Below, one piece after another: positions 34,896 through 46,765 of a DNA stretch of 64,000 nt; positions within the stretch are counted from its first letter, which is position 1, and every line of letters begins with the position of its first letter. Made by a program: the position numbers and the translations under genes. The stretch covers positions 1-64,000 of the forward strand of contig VWPU01017833.1 in NCBI GenBank assembly GCA_013398955.1, given 5' to 3'. The stretch is from Callaeas wilsoni (Eukaryota > Chordata > Aves > Passeriformes > Callaeidae). The notes below the pieces were generated by a model. The model ran no database searches. It worked only from the letters and a program-made list of their open reading frames with translations, and was not told where the DNA came from.

Positions 34896-35099
34896 TTTCC
34901 TTGTAGGAACAGACCTCTTGCTGGCCCTGCAGGCAGGGGAGATGGAAGCCTGTGCTCTACATCCCTCAGGGAAAGGGGAGCTTGTCCGAGGAGTGCAGCC
35001 CATGCAGTTCAATGCTAAGCTGTAATACAGTGACAGGAGCAGATGACTCTCGCTTTGGGATGGGGGGGGGGTGTGAGTGATTTTCCTAGAAGTGCTGGA
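34896..35099. other. Unique spacer with a G run
   Basis: Contains an uninterrupted G run near 35062-35071; otherwise unremarkable. Confidence 0.4.
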
Positions 35100-35640
35100 A
35101 TGTTAACACGCAGAAACTAAAACGTGTGTGAACTACAGAAAGCTCACACCACCTTCATTAAAGCCATGAACATCTGAGTGCCTGAAGATCTGATAGGACT
35201 TGTTTTTTTAAAGTGGTAAAACTATGTTATTAAAGACTAGCATATCTAGGAGCTTGATCACAGCCTGGTTTATAGCGAGTGGTAATATCTTTATTAAGCC
35301 AACTGATATAGTTGGAGGGGGAAAAAACAGACAAGGCCTCTACAGGGCTCTTTACTGTAATTAAAATAGGCTGCTTATATCTAGTTAAATAATATGTAAA
35401 CTCTTAAGGCCAAATGCTGCAGCTAGTTACTATTAGTGAGAAACTGTAAACTACAAAATCCCAAACCAGGAAGTCCCATGGAGATAAAAAAATATCTAAA
35501 GAGCAGTCAGAAATGTGCCCTATATTATTGATGCTTCAAGCGGTATTAAGTTGTGAAGGGCTGGAATGTAAACAGAGTTACAGATGTCTGATGCCGTAGG
35601 TTGAATTAGGGAAGCAGGAAATGCACTCCTTCGCTTGGGA
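35100..35640. promoter_or_regulatory. Candidate conserved non-coding element
   Basis: AT-rich unique DNA with TTTATAGCGAG, ATATCTTTATTAAGCC, CTGTAATTAAAATAGG and GCAGCTAGTTACTATTAG words (35269-35440). It lies between two CR1 copies but contains none. Enhancer status is inferred from motif density. Confidence 0.28.
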
Positions 35641-36461
35641 TGTTTGGAAAAAACACCTTCTGCTTGGCTTTATCTGAAACAGTTAAAGGTTTGTTTAACC
35701 TACAAAATAATTCGGAGGAGAATACGCCAGGCAAAGTTGTTTCTTCTATTTATAGTGCCAAAAATAGAGGCTGTGCAAACCAACAGAACATGGTCCCAGT
35801 TCACAGAGAGCTACATTTTAGAAATGACCTAATGAGAGAGGGTCACAGTAAGGGTAGGTTGTGTCACAATGGAAAAAACTACAGCTGTACACACATATGG
35901 CTACTGGGGTAGGCAAGCCTGATCTTAGAGAGACAATTATTGTATGTATCTTTGTAATGTAAAGCTAATGACTATTTTCCTCCCTGGGGTGAAGTGCAAA
36001 GGATCAGTTTTGTTTCTTAGAAGAGGGTGGGAGAACAGTCTCTATAAACCGCTCTGGTAATCCTGATACTTTATTTCCCAACCTTGAAAGCCTACATCCT
36101 TATCTTATCTCCCTATGGTTGTTGTTACCCCTGCCAAACTCTGCTGATGGGCTGCTAACATCACTACATTTGCTCCTGATTTCCGTAGGTTAGGCACAGA
36201 GCAGACCTTGCCTGTTGTATATTCTGGTGCAGGCTCTGCTCCTCCTAAATCTATCCCAAAGAGAGCAACCTGTTGCTTTGAAGAAGTGGGGTTTTTTTTG
36301 ACTAAAGTAGCATTAAAAAGCTCAGAACTCACCTTTGTGGGTCCGGGGGAAGAGGAGTGAATTGTGGTGGTGAAGGAGTTGAGCTGTGCAGGGACAGGGA
36401 CCCACAGGAGGCTGATGTGCAGTAGTGGCTGACTTATTCCTCAGAGGCAGAATTACCCTCA
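35641..36461. other. Unique non-coding interval
   Basis: No gene or repeat family is recognised. The 60-90 codon open frames lack family features. Confidence 0.4.
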
Positions 36462-36774
36462 TGAAGGCTGGAGAGGAGCTATTTACAAGGACAAGCAGTG
36501 TTAGGACAAGGGGAATGGCTTTAAAATGGCAGAGGGCAGCTTTAGAACGGATATTAGGAAGAAATTCCTCCCTGTGAGGATGGTGAGACCCTGGCACAGG
36601 GTGCCCAGAGAAGCTGTGGCTGCTGCCTCTGGATTCCTGGAAGTGTCCAAGGCCGGGCTGGATGGGGCTTGGAGCAACCTGGGGCAGTGGAAGGTGTCCC
36701 TGCCCACGGCAGGGGGTTGGAACGAAATGGTCTTTAAGGTCCCTTCCGACCCAAACCATTCTGTGATTCTATGG
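36462..36774 (+). mobile_element. CR1 LINE 3' fragment, about 310 bases
   Basis: It starts inside the AGGCTGGAGAGGAGCTATTT region and runs through GGACAAGGGGAATGGC, ATATTAGGAAGAAATTCCTC, GTGCCCAGAGAAGCTGTGG, AACCTGGGGCAGTGGAAGG and CCTGCCCACGGCAGGGGG, ending CCCAAACCATTCTGTGATTC TATG. The terminal repeat is intact. It is one of the best preserved copies, so comparatively recent. The open frames covering it are repeat artefacts. Confidence 0.95.
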
Positions 36775-38030
36775 GTGCTGCTCTGGGACACGATAACCTC
36801 CTACCACATTTATAATGAACAGTGGTTTGTGCTGGGGATTTCTGAGAATTTAAATTTCTCAGACCCTGCAATTTCTATGCTGACTGCAGCATGGGACAGT
36901 TTGTTATAACAGACAGCCCTCACAAACCTGAAACAGTCTTTGTCCTTTTCATCGTGACTGTTGTTGGTAAACTCATATAAATGGGAAGTGCCATTTCCTT
37001 CACATTGTTTGAAGTGTATTTGTTCAAGAAATAACTGAATAACAGTTTTCCGTTTTTAAAGCAGGAGATTTTTTTTTCCCCAATGCCCTAATTCTAAATT
37101 AGTGTTCTGGATATCCCGATGAGCCCAGAATAGTGGAGCAGCCAGGTTAGGGTCCAGGCATTAAAGCATCCTAGGAGTTCATCTCTCTTCTAATAATTAA
37201 CTTTTAATTTATTTTTTTGTTAGAAGTTTTGGCTGTCATTTATTTCTTACTCCCAGCTGAAATGCTGAGTTAGGAGAAAAAAGGGATGTCAAGTATCTGT
37301 TTTGGAACTATTTTGTTTGGATGACACCTAGGTAACATCAGAGACACCTTTCCTGGGTGGGAGCTCTGAGGCAGAACAGAATTACCGTGGCAACATGGGT
37401 TTCCTGAGTTTCCTTTTTGCACGCTCATTTAAATTGGTGGCTTTAAAAGAAAAGACTTCATTTCTTCTGTGTGTGCAGTATGCTTTCCTCATTTTTTCCC
37501 CTAATTCCTCAGTTTTCACTGTTTCATAAGCCTGAAACAATAGCAGTGGCTTGACTGACTGTAAGGAAATAGGTGAGAGTGTGGAAGATCATTATAATTA
37601 AATCATCCAACATAAAAAAAAAAAAAGGGAAAAAAAAAGCATTGGATTTGTTTTTGTGAGCAGTGCTAGTTGCCTTGCCAGTCTGAAGCTGGCACTGTGG
37701 GTTTGCTGTAATCACTGAGCTGAGAAAAAGAGACACGGGGTTTGTTTGTTTGTTTGTCATCATGGAGTTGAGCAGGACTTAAGCACTTGAATGCACAACA
37801 CTTTTCTCTGCTGCCTCTCTGTGTTTCTGGATTCCGCATAAATTCCCCCCTTTTGATTCCTCCAATCTGTTTTCCTGACCCTCCTTAAGAATTAGGATTT
37901 ATATATATCCCATGTGAGTATCAGCTTGGAAGATGTGCCTTTTTGATTTTATAAAGGAAGTGTGATAAAAATCAATTACACCTGTGGCTTTGAGTGCTTT
38001 GCTGGAGCACTGTCTCCTAAGGAAGATGCG
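36775..38030. other. Unique AT-rich interval with short A runs
   Basis: A runs near 37614-37638 and a (TTTG)n run near 37740-37756 are the only simple repeats. No gene is recognised. Confidence 0.4.
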
Positions 38031-38054
38031 TGTGTGTGTGTGTGTGTGTGTGTG
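38031..38054 (+). repeat. (TG)12 microsatellite
   Basis: Twelve uninterrupted TG units. Confidence 0.97.
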
Positions 38055-38787
38055 TTGCTTTGCTTTGGGGACATCCAAGGAACTTCCTGGCCTGTTGGTG
38101 GATCTGTAGCAGGATGACGCCTTAGGTTTGTTGTGGTACAATGTGGCAGGTGGGCAAATGCCCAGGATCTGGATCCTGGAAGTGGTGCAATATGCTGTAG
38201 CAGAACATAGAGACCTTTGGTTTCGACACAAAGTTGTTCAAAGATTAAGAGGAGGAAAACACACATTTAAAAGGAAAAAACATCGTAATCAAACAAGATG
38301 GCACAGAGCAATACCAAGGGAAAATAATTCATTTCGTCTCCCAGTCCTGACTAGTGCACTTCATCTCCAACGCCAATAATCCTCTCTCACTTGGAGAGCA
38401 GATTCCAAAGGCCTGTGCTATGCAGTATTTCCAGGGTAGCTGGCGAAGATCAAAGAGTGAGACCACAGAGCTTGCACCTCACTTTGGGAGCAGGGACCCT
38501 GCCTTGCTGGGCTGCTCTGCTGCCGTGTGGAAGGTCACACCCCTCCTGTCACACACTGACTGCTCACCCCAGCCCAGCCTGTAAAGTCTGTGCCAGAGGC
38601 AAGGAAAGGGATGGAAAGACATGTGGTGGAAAGATGTTGTGCTCTAGCATTCCTTGGCTTGCAGATGGCAAACTCCAAACTAGTACAGGCCAGCCAGAGC
38701 AGCCAAAGACTGTTCTTATGTCCCTTGAAAGCCAACCCTTAGGTACAGAGTTAGTGCTGATTTCTTGAACCCTACTGAGGTCGGAGG
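38055..38787. other. Unique non-coding interval
   Basis: No recognised gene or repeat; overlapping open frames of 60-125 codons look like chance. Confidence 0.4.
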
Positions 38788-38900
38788 AGGTGGGTACAGC
38801 ACTGAGTACGAGTTCTGGATCTCTGCTCTGCTCTTGGCTCTGCCACTTGCTCCCCGTGACTGCAACTCACATCCTCAGTGTGACGCTTTCTTTAGTTGTG
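38788..38900 (+). mobile_element. MIR-like ancient SINE fragment
   Basis: GAGTTCTGGATCTCTGCTC, TTGGCTCTGCCACTTGCTC and TCCTCAGTGTGACGC follow the MIR order 'ggttctaatcctggctctgccacttactagctgtgtgac...cctcagt'. It is more diverged than the copy near 34090. Confidence 0.5.
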
Positions 38901-39024
38901 TCACACTTTTGGATCTTTGGCTAGTGAGTAATTAAAAGTGAATGTGCCACTCGTTTGAGTGAGTGCGAGCAGGCAAAGGACTCAACTGTAAGGCAAATGG
39001 CCAATTCCAAACCAAGGCATGAAG
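38901..39024. other. Short unique spacer
   Basis: Nothing recognised. Confidence 0.4.
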
Positions 39025-39214
39025 ATCACAGCATTATCAAGGTTGGAAGACACCTCTGAGGTCATTGAGTCCTGCAGTTAACCCAGCACCACCACTAAGC
39101 CATATCCCCTTGCACTACATCCACACACCTTTGGAACACTTCCAGGGATGGTGATTCCACCATTTCCCTGGGCAGCCTGTTCCACTGCCTGACCAAACAC
39201 TTTCTGGACCTCAC
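39025..39214 (-). mobile_element. CR1 LINE 3' fragment, reverse, a different subfamily
   Basis: Read left to right it gives AAGGTTGGAAGACACCTCTG, AGGTCATTGAGTCCTGCAG, TTAACCCAGCACCACCACTA, CACTTCCAGGGATGGTGA and CCCTGGGCAGCCTGTTCCAC. This is the reverse complement of a CR1 3' region of the type with 'ccattaacccagcactgccaagtccaccactaaacc'. The text differs from the other copies here, which suggests another CR1 subfamily. Confidence 0.85.
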
Positions 39215-39635
39215 GCTACTGCCCATGCTTCAGTCACAGTCAGGGGCGTTCCTCTGCCTTGCTTTCCAGCTGATCCTTCTGGGAGGAAGTAGAAAGTCTT
39301 GGGCTGTGTCACCTCCCCCAGCAGCAGAGACTGGCACGGCACATTGGCAGTGCTGCTTTGTCGTGGTCTGTGCCAGCTGTAATGATGAGGGTGGGCTGGG
39401 AGCCCCACTCACCGTGGCCTTTCCAAACTCTTGATGCTCGGAGTTCAGGCTGCGTGGGAGTTTTGCCTGATCTGGTAGGTATGCAGTCAACATAATGTTC
39501 CAGTAAAGCTTACACACTTGAAACAAAACTGCTTTGTGCTGGAAACAGGCTAGTTCAAGCAGTAGGGAGCCTCCAGCACTCTTGTACCTCATATTTCTTT
39601 TTTACAACCCTGGTGTTTTCTCTTCTTTTTAACTT
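39215..39635. other. Unique spacer between two CR1 fragments
   Basis: Nothing recognised; a 120-codon minus-strand frame lacks family features. Confidence 0.4.
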
Positions 39636-39720
39636 GGACAGGGCTTGGAGCAACCTAGTGCATCGTGAGGTGATCTTTGAGGACCCTTCCAACCCAGTCT
39701 GGGATTCTGTGATTCCATGA
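39636..39720 (+). mobile_element. CR1 LINE 3'-terminal fragment, about 85 bases
   Basis: GGGCTTGGAGCAACCTAGTG, then GGTGATCTTTGAGGACCCTTCC and TTCTGTGATTCCATGA. It is a short 5'-truncated CR1 end with a recognisable terminal repeat. Confidence 0.85.
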
Positions 39721-41069
39721 ACTCACCTACTGTACAGCATGCACAGACCGTCACCAGATTTCCCTTCCCTGGCGCTGACTGAGGTGCTGGTTAGACCACA
39801 CAGCTCCTTAGGATGATACAGCCAGCCTGGTCTCTGGAGAAACTCTCCAGAACTACCCACCTAGCTTGACTTTATGCCTTGACACATCTGTGAATCAGCA
39901 GAGTGATGATACATTCTGCCAGATGCTTCCCAAGAAGAGCTGTCCTGACCCAGAGGTTTTGGTAGTCATCTCTGACATAGTCCTCAGCCAGCTTTCCATA
40001 GGGCAGTCCCGTGGAGATTGCGAACGAGCCAGGATGAAGCACTTGCTTTTACACTGGCTCTTTCACTACTAATTCTTATTGTGTCTGGGATGTCTCAGGC
40101 CATGGTGATTTCATGCTGTCGTTTCCACAGTCAGACAGTGTTTGCCTCTGAGTATGCTGCCCCTCCAACTGTTAGCAAGGATGTGGGTGTCTGGTGTTCC
40201 CTCTATCAGCCCCTTGCACCTTAGGTTCGTAGCCAAGCCAGTCATCCTTATTAATAGAAGGCTGGATTTCTGTGGTGAGACGTTGAGGTTGGTGTCACAG
40301 AGTGCAGCTCGGCGATAAGGACGTGGGTCTGCTGCCTTGGAGGACTGGCTGTGAAAGCTCGAACCAAGCCCAGCGTGGACATGTGAAAATGTCCCTGCAG
40401 GACTCACCTTTCCAGGCTCCTCCCAGGTCAAGGGGTGCATCTGGCTCGAGAGGGCAGGTTGGTGTGGGAGGCTCTCAGTGCCATCCGGGGTTGCCAAGAG
40501 CAAGGGAAGGCTGGCGCATGTTTTAAGGTGCACGAGTCCCTTTTTAACCACCCAACAGTGTCCTGGCCAGCCCCACCATCTCCTGCCAGCTCTGGAGATA
40601 AGCCCACAGCGGGTCAGACCTAGGGATCATTGTGCCCCATCTCTGGCCACAGTAAACTTCTAGTGCCTGGGGAGATGCAGAGGAGCAGGGGATGCAGATA
40701 GTGACTTTTCCCAGTCCTACCCATTTGCAGCAACTGTTTCCTTGTGTGTTTGGTGTGGTGTGAGCCCTACAGCCTCGAAGTGTCCTGGCAGCCATTTAAC
40801 AGAGATGTCTCCAAGGGGCAGACCAGGGTCAGTCTTGTCCTCTCCTTGTGTTTTGTTCTTGAGAAGGACAGATGGACTGAAATATTTGAGTTTAAATGTT
40901 TCATGACACTGGTGGGGAAAGAGAGGGGAAAAAGCCCCACAGCCAACCCTACAGAGCAGTTCATGTGTCAGGACCATCTCTTGTCAGGACCTTCCAATGC
41001 AGGAAGAATCATTATTGCTGGCCCATTTATTATCTTGTTTTCAGAGGCCTTTCTAAAACTACCAATGAG
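39721..41069. other. Unique non-coding interval
   Basis: Average composition with overlapping open frames up to 146 codons. No domain or splice pattern stands out. Confidence 0.4.
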
Positions 41070-41145
41070 TATGAATAATTGTGTCAACAGTTAAAATTAA
41101 CTCACCATTCATAAATATGAATAATCATATCAACGGTTAAAATTA
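41070..41145. repeat. Local 30-base duplication with a 46-base period
   Basis: The segment at 41070-41099 recurs at 41116-41145, identical at 26 of 30 positions. All four differences are transitions. Both copies carry TATGAATAAT, TCAAC and GTTAAAATTA (MYB-like CAACNG and homeodomain words). Confidence 0.8.
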
Positions 41146-41744
41146 TTAATATTTGGGGATTTTTTTGCTGTTGTTTTTCTTAGCTTTTTGCCTCCCTCCT
41201 GCTGCAAGGCGACCATCCCAGCCGGAAACCTCTGCTTTTAAAGAAGGGCTTGCTGAGGCGAAAGGAGTGGGTTTCCTAAGCCACAGGATCAAAGCGAAAC
41301 CTCCCAGCCTGGCCAGCACACAGGTTTCCTCCCTCTCCCAGGTTCCCAGCGCGCGTCCGGGCTGGGTGTCCAGCTCAGCCTCCCCCATGGATGCCGTGAG
41401 TGCTCTCAGCTACCTCAGGATCACCTTTTTATTATGATTTTTTGTAATTTAAAAATAATTTGGTGGCTCTCCAGGCGAGTTATCTGCTGTTGCTGCAGAA
41501 TATGCTGCGTGTCCGACTCCCACAGCCCAAAGCCTCTGTTTCCTTTCTGCCAGTACCTTGGTATCTGCCTTGCCCAGGAGCCTGCTGATGAAGATTTCCT
41601 GTTTGTTTTGAGTCACTGCTGGAGTGATAAATATACTTCGTCTCTCTCCTCCGAGAGGAAAGAAACCAGCTGCCCCGAACTAAAGGGAAAAATATGTCGA
41701 AATTCCACCAAAGGGCCCTGTTATCACGAGGCTTCCCTGGAAGG
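41146..41744. other. Mixed-composition interval
   Basis: GC-richer between about 41190 and 41400, with TTCTTAGCTTTTTGCCTCCC and several pyrimidine-AG contexts. A 94-codon plus frame (41153-41437) has no recognised family. It could be an exon of a non-coding transcript, but this is not supported further. Confidence 0.33.
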
Positions 41745-42200
41745 ATGAAGCAGGGTAACATGAGCTACGACAAAGGCGCGATTTCCTTATTCAAAATGTT
41801 CCCTTTCACCGTCTGCCTTCACGCCGTAACTTTAATTTTTAAAACAGGTTAGGAATAAATAAATAAATTGAACCCCCCATAAACTTACACAGTGGAGTAA
41901 TGCTTGGCTGGATAAACAAACAATTATACTTGTGGTTTCTTGATCTGACCACAAGCTTTAAATGCTGTATTTTTGCATGAACCTATAATGCTTCTGGATA
42001 AACAATTGTGTTTATATTGTCAGGAGTATCCAGCGTGGTGTTGTGTAATTTTATGTGCGATTACTGGGATATAGGATAAATTCCAAAAGAAAAGAAAGGA
42101 AAGGGAGATTAGATTATTAAGTCATTTTTAATAAAAACAGCATAGTTTGGAATCGCTTATAGCTTAATTTGTAATTTTAAAAGAATGCAGTGCTGGCTTT
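41745..42200. promoter_or_regulatory. Candidate enhancer with clustered forkhead/SOX and RUNX-like words
   Basis: TAATGCTT-(GG)-CTGGATAAACAA occurs at about 41899-41919 and again at 41987-42005. At 41998-42015 the second copy becomes a near-palindrome, ATAAACAATTGTGTTTAT. This holds two outward forkhead-like words around a SOX-like ACAAT/ATTGT core. Between the copies lie TGTGGT (41931-41936) and ACCACA (41948-41953), which are mirrored RUNX-like words. Retained CpGs occur at 41776-41826. No young repeat is present. This is the most organised motif cluster in the window. Function is inferred. Confidence 0.42.
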
Positions 42201-44214
42201 TAAGTTTCTACAATTATCTTTTCATCTCTTTTTATGCTTTTCTTTACTAGAGATGGGGCCCAACCCAAACCCTTGGATCTAAACCCAAGATCCATGTTCA
42301 GATCTGAGTTCAGAGCTCCGACCTCATTCCCGAAGAAGCGGAGACAGCCCAGCGAGCTCCTGCACAGGCTTCATTTGAACTTTGCAGCCCAGGTTCAGCG
42401 GTGCTTGATTCTCAGGAGCCACACGTGGGGCAAGTGCCGGTGGCCTTGGGGCCTTGGGGTGCCTCCAGCCCTGCAGAGCAGCCAGGTGGGGTGGCAGGGG
42501 TCGCAAAAGTCACGTAGGTCAGTGATATGAGAAAATGCTCATTAAAAATATCTCGGGGGCAGCTTTGGTTTGATCCAAACCTACCCAAGGCAAACACAAC
42601 CTCTTGCCATGGCTTACAGGAACGTGCATTTCCAAAGAGGATTTGGATTTTTTTTGGACGAAAATTTTTCTAAAGTTACTGGTTTCAGCCTCACAAAAAA
42701 GGCACAGGGCTAAGTTTTGCTTTTGATAGATGTTTGAACTGCTGCTTATGGGGGGAAAAAAGAAGTGATTTTCCTCCAGTTTTTCTACAGTTTTTGCTAT
42801 ATTCCTCCTTTTTGTTTCATGTAAACGCCTTGAGCATTGCCAAACAATACGTGCTTTTCTCTACTCACCAGCACATTCCCCCTCCAACAGGCTAACCCAG
42901 CTCTCCTTTATATCATTGAGTGAAATCACATGGAACAAAAATAATTATATTTAAGCAGTTTGAAGTGTACTTTTTTCCCGTGGTTTACCTTTACCATCTC
43001 CTAGTAAAATATAATTTCTTCTTTCACAGCAGATGAAAAAAGACCATTATAACTTTAAAGCATGAGATTATAAAAGACTGCAGCTAGTTTAGCTCTCACA
43101 GTTAGAAGTTAATTCTAAGTCACTGGAATTGAAAACATCAGTTTGCAACATTTACTGGCTTGCTATAAAAATGTATTCCCCTGTGTTATGTTAAACATGA
43201 GAAACTACACCTCGGTGTGTCCATTATTTATATATTTATTCATATCTTGCTGCTTCTGATTCAGCTGTGTAACTGTATGCAAAACAGATAATTACTGGGG
43301 AACAGAATAATTTGTATTTTGAGGGGAATAAATACCCTGAAGGATTTGCTTTTGGGGAAAGAACACATTGCAAAGAAATTACATAGATTTTTGAAGCAGA
43401 TATGAAAACAAAACGAAACAAACAAAACAAAAAGGTGAGGAAATATGGGCCCAGCAGCTTTGGCACTACTGTGTTTGTGGTGGGGGAAGCAATTTTCCTT
43501 TCTCAGCACCCAAATCCACCTTGGCATATTGAATGTGAGGCCCATTATTTGACATGGTTATGAATAAAACAGGGTTTAACGGCAACTCTACCCAAATATC
43601 AGAATGATGCTGAGGGACTGGCTGATCTTCATAGAGTGGTGAGATTGGGACCAACACATTCTTCTCCATGGAAGGGTGCTGCTTAAGAAATAACTGCACC
43701 AAACTTGCCTCACACGTGGCAATTATTTTAAGGAAAATGCCAATTTCCTCCCCCTTTTCAGCCCATGGGGTCCCTTGTGTTCAGCTCCCTGTGGTGCCGT
43801 TGGTGGCAGGGAATGGTCCTGGATGGGTTTCCACGCAGGTAAGCACTACAGATCTCCCTCCTCCAGCTTTTTTCTCTGATTTAGCACTAGACAGTGGAAG
43901 AGAGATGTGGAAGACATTGATTTCAACATTTCCAGTAGCAGAATTACTACTGTAAATGTGACTGAATAACAGCATCACCGCTCATCTCCCTTTGATTTAT
44001 GCAGTGCCAGCATTTGCCTGTTCCATTTGTGTTTGCAGGCGTTCTGGTGGGAAATCAGAGTTTCCCAAACCTTCCGACAGTGAGGGTTTTATAGGCAAGT
44101 CCACAGCAAAAATGGTTATCTGGTCATCTTAAAACTTCTCAAAGAGCTTTGAAAGCTGGGTGGTGCAGAGAGGAGTGAAAGTTGTCCTAGGGAACATCCA
44201 AAGGGTCCCCTGCA
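42201..44214. other. Unique non-coding interval
   Basis: Mostly AT-rich after 42540. An (AAAC)-like run lies near 43407-43435. No gene or further repeat is recognised. Confidence 0.4.
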
Positions 44215-44346
44215 AGGCCAGGTTGGACGGGGCTTGAAGCAACCTGGTCTAGCGGAAGGTGTTCTTGCCCATGGCAGGGGGTGGAATAATATGGTCTTTA
44301 AAGTCTCTTCCAATCCAAACCATGCTGAGATTTTATGATTCTATGA
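44215..44346 (+). mobile_element. CR1 LINE 3'-terminal fragment, about 130 bases
   Basis: CAAGGCCAGGTTGGACGGGG, CAACCTGGTCTAGCGGAAGG, CCCATGGCAGGGGGTGG, GGTCTTTAAAGTCTCTTCC, ending TTTTATGATTCTATGATC. A 5'-truncated CR1 with its terminal repeat intact. Confidence 0.93.
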
Positions 44347-45558
44347 TCATTCAACATCCTGCCACTGCCTCCGAGCATCTCCTGGGACCCAAATGAGCAG
44401 TTCATGTTTGGCTGTGGAAGGGAAATCTCTCACAGGGTGAGTACACACCGCAGTTGGCTGTTTACCTCAGGTATTTGAAAGGTCTTTTTGCTGTAGTTAT
44501 GCCCTGGTCCCTGGCACAGGCATCCCACAGCACCTCGGAGAGGCTTCACCCTGGGCATCGAGGGGCAAGGGGGGGCAAAGTGACATGGCTCAGGGCGCAT
44601 GAGAAATCCGTGGCAGGATGTGGGGTGACCCCCAAGTTTCCAATTCCTTGGCTAGAACACAGAGATGGTTTCTGTGTTAGTTTGCCTCCTGGGACTGTGC
44701 CTTTCCACCAAGAAAAAAAAGTTTAATATGAAGACACTCTGCAGACAAATATAGTTATGGGTAGCAGCACAGGAAAAGCAGTTTAACACAGTGTTAAAGA
44801 AAATCAAAGTGAAAAATCTCGGTCTTAAAATCACAGCCTTAACACTTCCACCAGGACTGATTATAAGTTTTTCTTTTCTTTTTATTTTTTTTTCTCTTTC
44901 CTTTTGGTGGAGAAGTTTTCGAAGGTATTTTTCAAACTTTCCAGTTTAGCAATGTGTTGGCTCAAATTGAAAAGAGAACTAGGCACTGGGTCACAGGCAG
45001 AATTAGGTTTGTGCTAGTGGTGGGGGCAGGTTGCTGACACAGCTACAATCAGACAAAACATTCAAAACTTCTGGCTTTGTACTTCTCAAATGCCTCTTTT
45101 AGAAAATCGCTTAAGTTGTTATTAACATCCACCACCCACCTTCCCTTTCTGGTCCTGACATTGTGTAATAATAGATAATGTTGACATATGTTCCCTGCTG
45201 GTCAGAAATACTATACTTCTGTGAAAGGTAACATTTTCAAGCAATGACAAAATGTATTTTACTTGGACAGAACATTAGTTATTGGACTAATCTCCCAATG
45301 TGGGATGTGGGGTAAAAGTTTTAACATTTTAGTTGTGGGAGAAAGTTTGTTGGGACAGTAAAAGCATCAGTATGGGGTGTGTTTAGTTTTCTCCATTTCT
45401 AGAGGTACTGGCTTGGTATCAAACTCTTGCGTCCGTAGGAATTTAAAAGAAACATTTGCAGTATGTATGAGGAACAGCTGTCTGTGTACTCCCAGCAACT
45501 TTTCAAAATGACTATTTGGACATTTTTTTCCTTGGAAGGATTAGAGAACTAAGGAGTA
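44347..45558. other. Unique AT-rich interval
   Basis: T-rich run near 44872-44905; no gene recognised. Confidence 0.4.
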
Positions 45559-45595
45559 TGTGTGTGTGTGTGTGTGTGTGTGTTTGTGTGTGTGT
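45559..45595 (+). repeat. (TG)n microsatellite, interrupted
   Basis: A TG run with one TTT interruption near 45582-45584. Confidence 0.95.
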
Positions 45596-46420
45596 CCCAC
45601 AAGTTCTGAATAATTTTTTATTTTACTGGATCAATTTTGAAATATTGAGTAATTGTAAAAAGAGCCGCGTTTTTGTTTCTATTTCCCACTAAACAAAGCT
45701 GTCTGAAAATAGAAAAAGAGGAAGAGACAGCAAAATCTTCCAAACAAATATGTTGTGAAAAAACTACTTTTGAAAGTAATCTAGGGTGAGATTCTATAAA
45801 AACCTGTCTGCTTTGTGTGTTACCCGGCTCAGCACAAGACTGCACAAGCCTGGGGAAATCGGGTTTTATCTTAGGTCTTGCATGGATCTCTGTGCTGAGG
45901 AAGCTGGAAATCAGTTCCTTTATTGACTCTGGTCTTTTTACGTGCTACAACAGGATCCAGAAATAATCACGGGGGGTCCTGTCATGTGGCAGATAAACAT
46001 CTCTGGCAGTGGGCTCCCTAAGATTTTTTTTCCCCTGCACTACGAAGGGGGCTGATCAGAAATGTGTTTTTTCCTGCAAAATCAGGGAAGTTTTAGGGAA
46101 CAGCCCTCTGTCCAGCATCTGCTTGCTGCCTCCCAGGCTCTGACACACCAACCCGTGGGGAGCAGGAGCTTTAACCTGCTCAGCCCTCGCCCCAAGCCGT
46201 GAGCCGTGGGGAGCCCTGGGGACATCCCGGGGCCTCCCAGCAATCCCTTCCCGTGTGGGGAGCAAGCTGCTGCCGTGTGGGTCTGGGATGGGGTGTCCCA
46301 TGGAGCAGGGCGGCCGCCAGCTCCCCATCCATCTTCCTTCACCCATCAGGAGCATCCTGTTTGTTTTCAAACTCTCCCTGCGTGTCTGTCGGGCTGCCTC
46401 GGGTTGGCTCCGTTCTCAGT
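45596..46420. other. Unique interval, GC-richer toward the right
   Basis: From about 46080 to 46420 GC and CpG rise. Open frames up to 178 codons overlap in several phases, and the longest runs through the poly-T tract as repeated phenylalanine. No family is recognised. Confidence 0.38.
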
Positions 46421-46485
46421 TACACCCATTGATGTCAGTGGGGTTGCGTTGGTGGAATCAGGAGAAAAATTTGGCTCCTCGTTGT
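46421..46485 (+). repeat. Ancient amniote repeat-like segment
   Basis: TTACACCCATTGATGTCAG, TGGGGTTGCG and AAAAATTTGGCTCC follow the order 'ttacacccattgacttcaatggggttgc...agaatttggccc'. I recognise that order as common in turtle, crocodile and bird DNA but cannot name the family securely. The match is diverged. Confidence 0.4.
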
Positions 46486-46503
46486 TTTATTCCCCCTCTC
46501 CTC

Positions 46504-46521
46504 TTTTTTTTTTTTTTTTTT
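46504..46521 (+). repeat. Poly-T run
   Basis: Eighteen consecutive T bases. Confidence 0.95.
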
Positions 46522-46639
46522 GACACTGCTGAGGCTGAGCCCAGCTCGCTGCCTGGCTTGTCCCGGGCTGCTGCCGCCGCTGGGGTGAGAGCTTCTCCTC
46601 TGCAGCTCCTGCTGCTTGGCACGGCTCCGCTGCTTCGGA

Positions 46640-46765
46640 TCCAATCTCGGCTCAAAACATATCTGTTCTGCTTTCTGCTTCCTCCCTCCCTCTTTGCTCG
46701 CTGTAAAGCATTTTATTATCCAGACTTTATGGAAGGCTCTGTACAAAATGAAGTTGTGAGGTTAT
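46640..46765 (+). mobile_element. Possible ancient SINE/L2-type tail
   Basis: CTCAAAACATATCTGTTCTG, then GCTGTAAAGCATTTTATTATC and CTTTATGGAAGGCTCTGTAC resemble the 'aaaacccatctgttc ... ctgtaaagcactttga ... atgaaaggcgctatacaaat' tail shared by several old vertebrate SINE/L2 families. The call is weak, because only the order of short words supports it. Confidence 0.3.

Noticed and set aside
36322..36759. 145-codon minus-strand open frame
   Set aside because: Lies almost wholly within a forward CR1 3' fragment, so it is an antisense artefact of the repeat.
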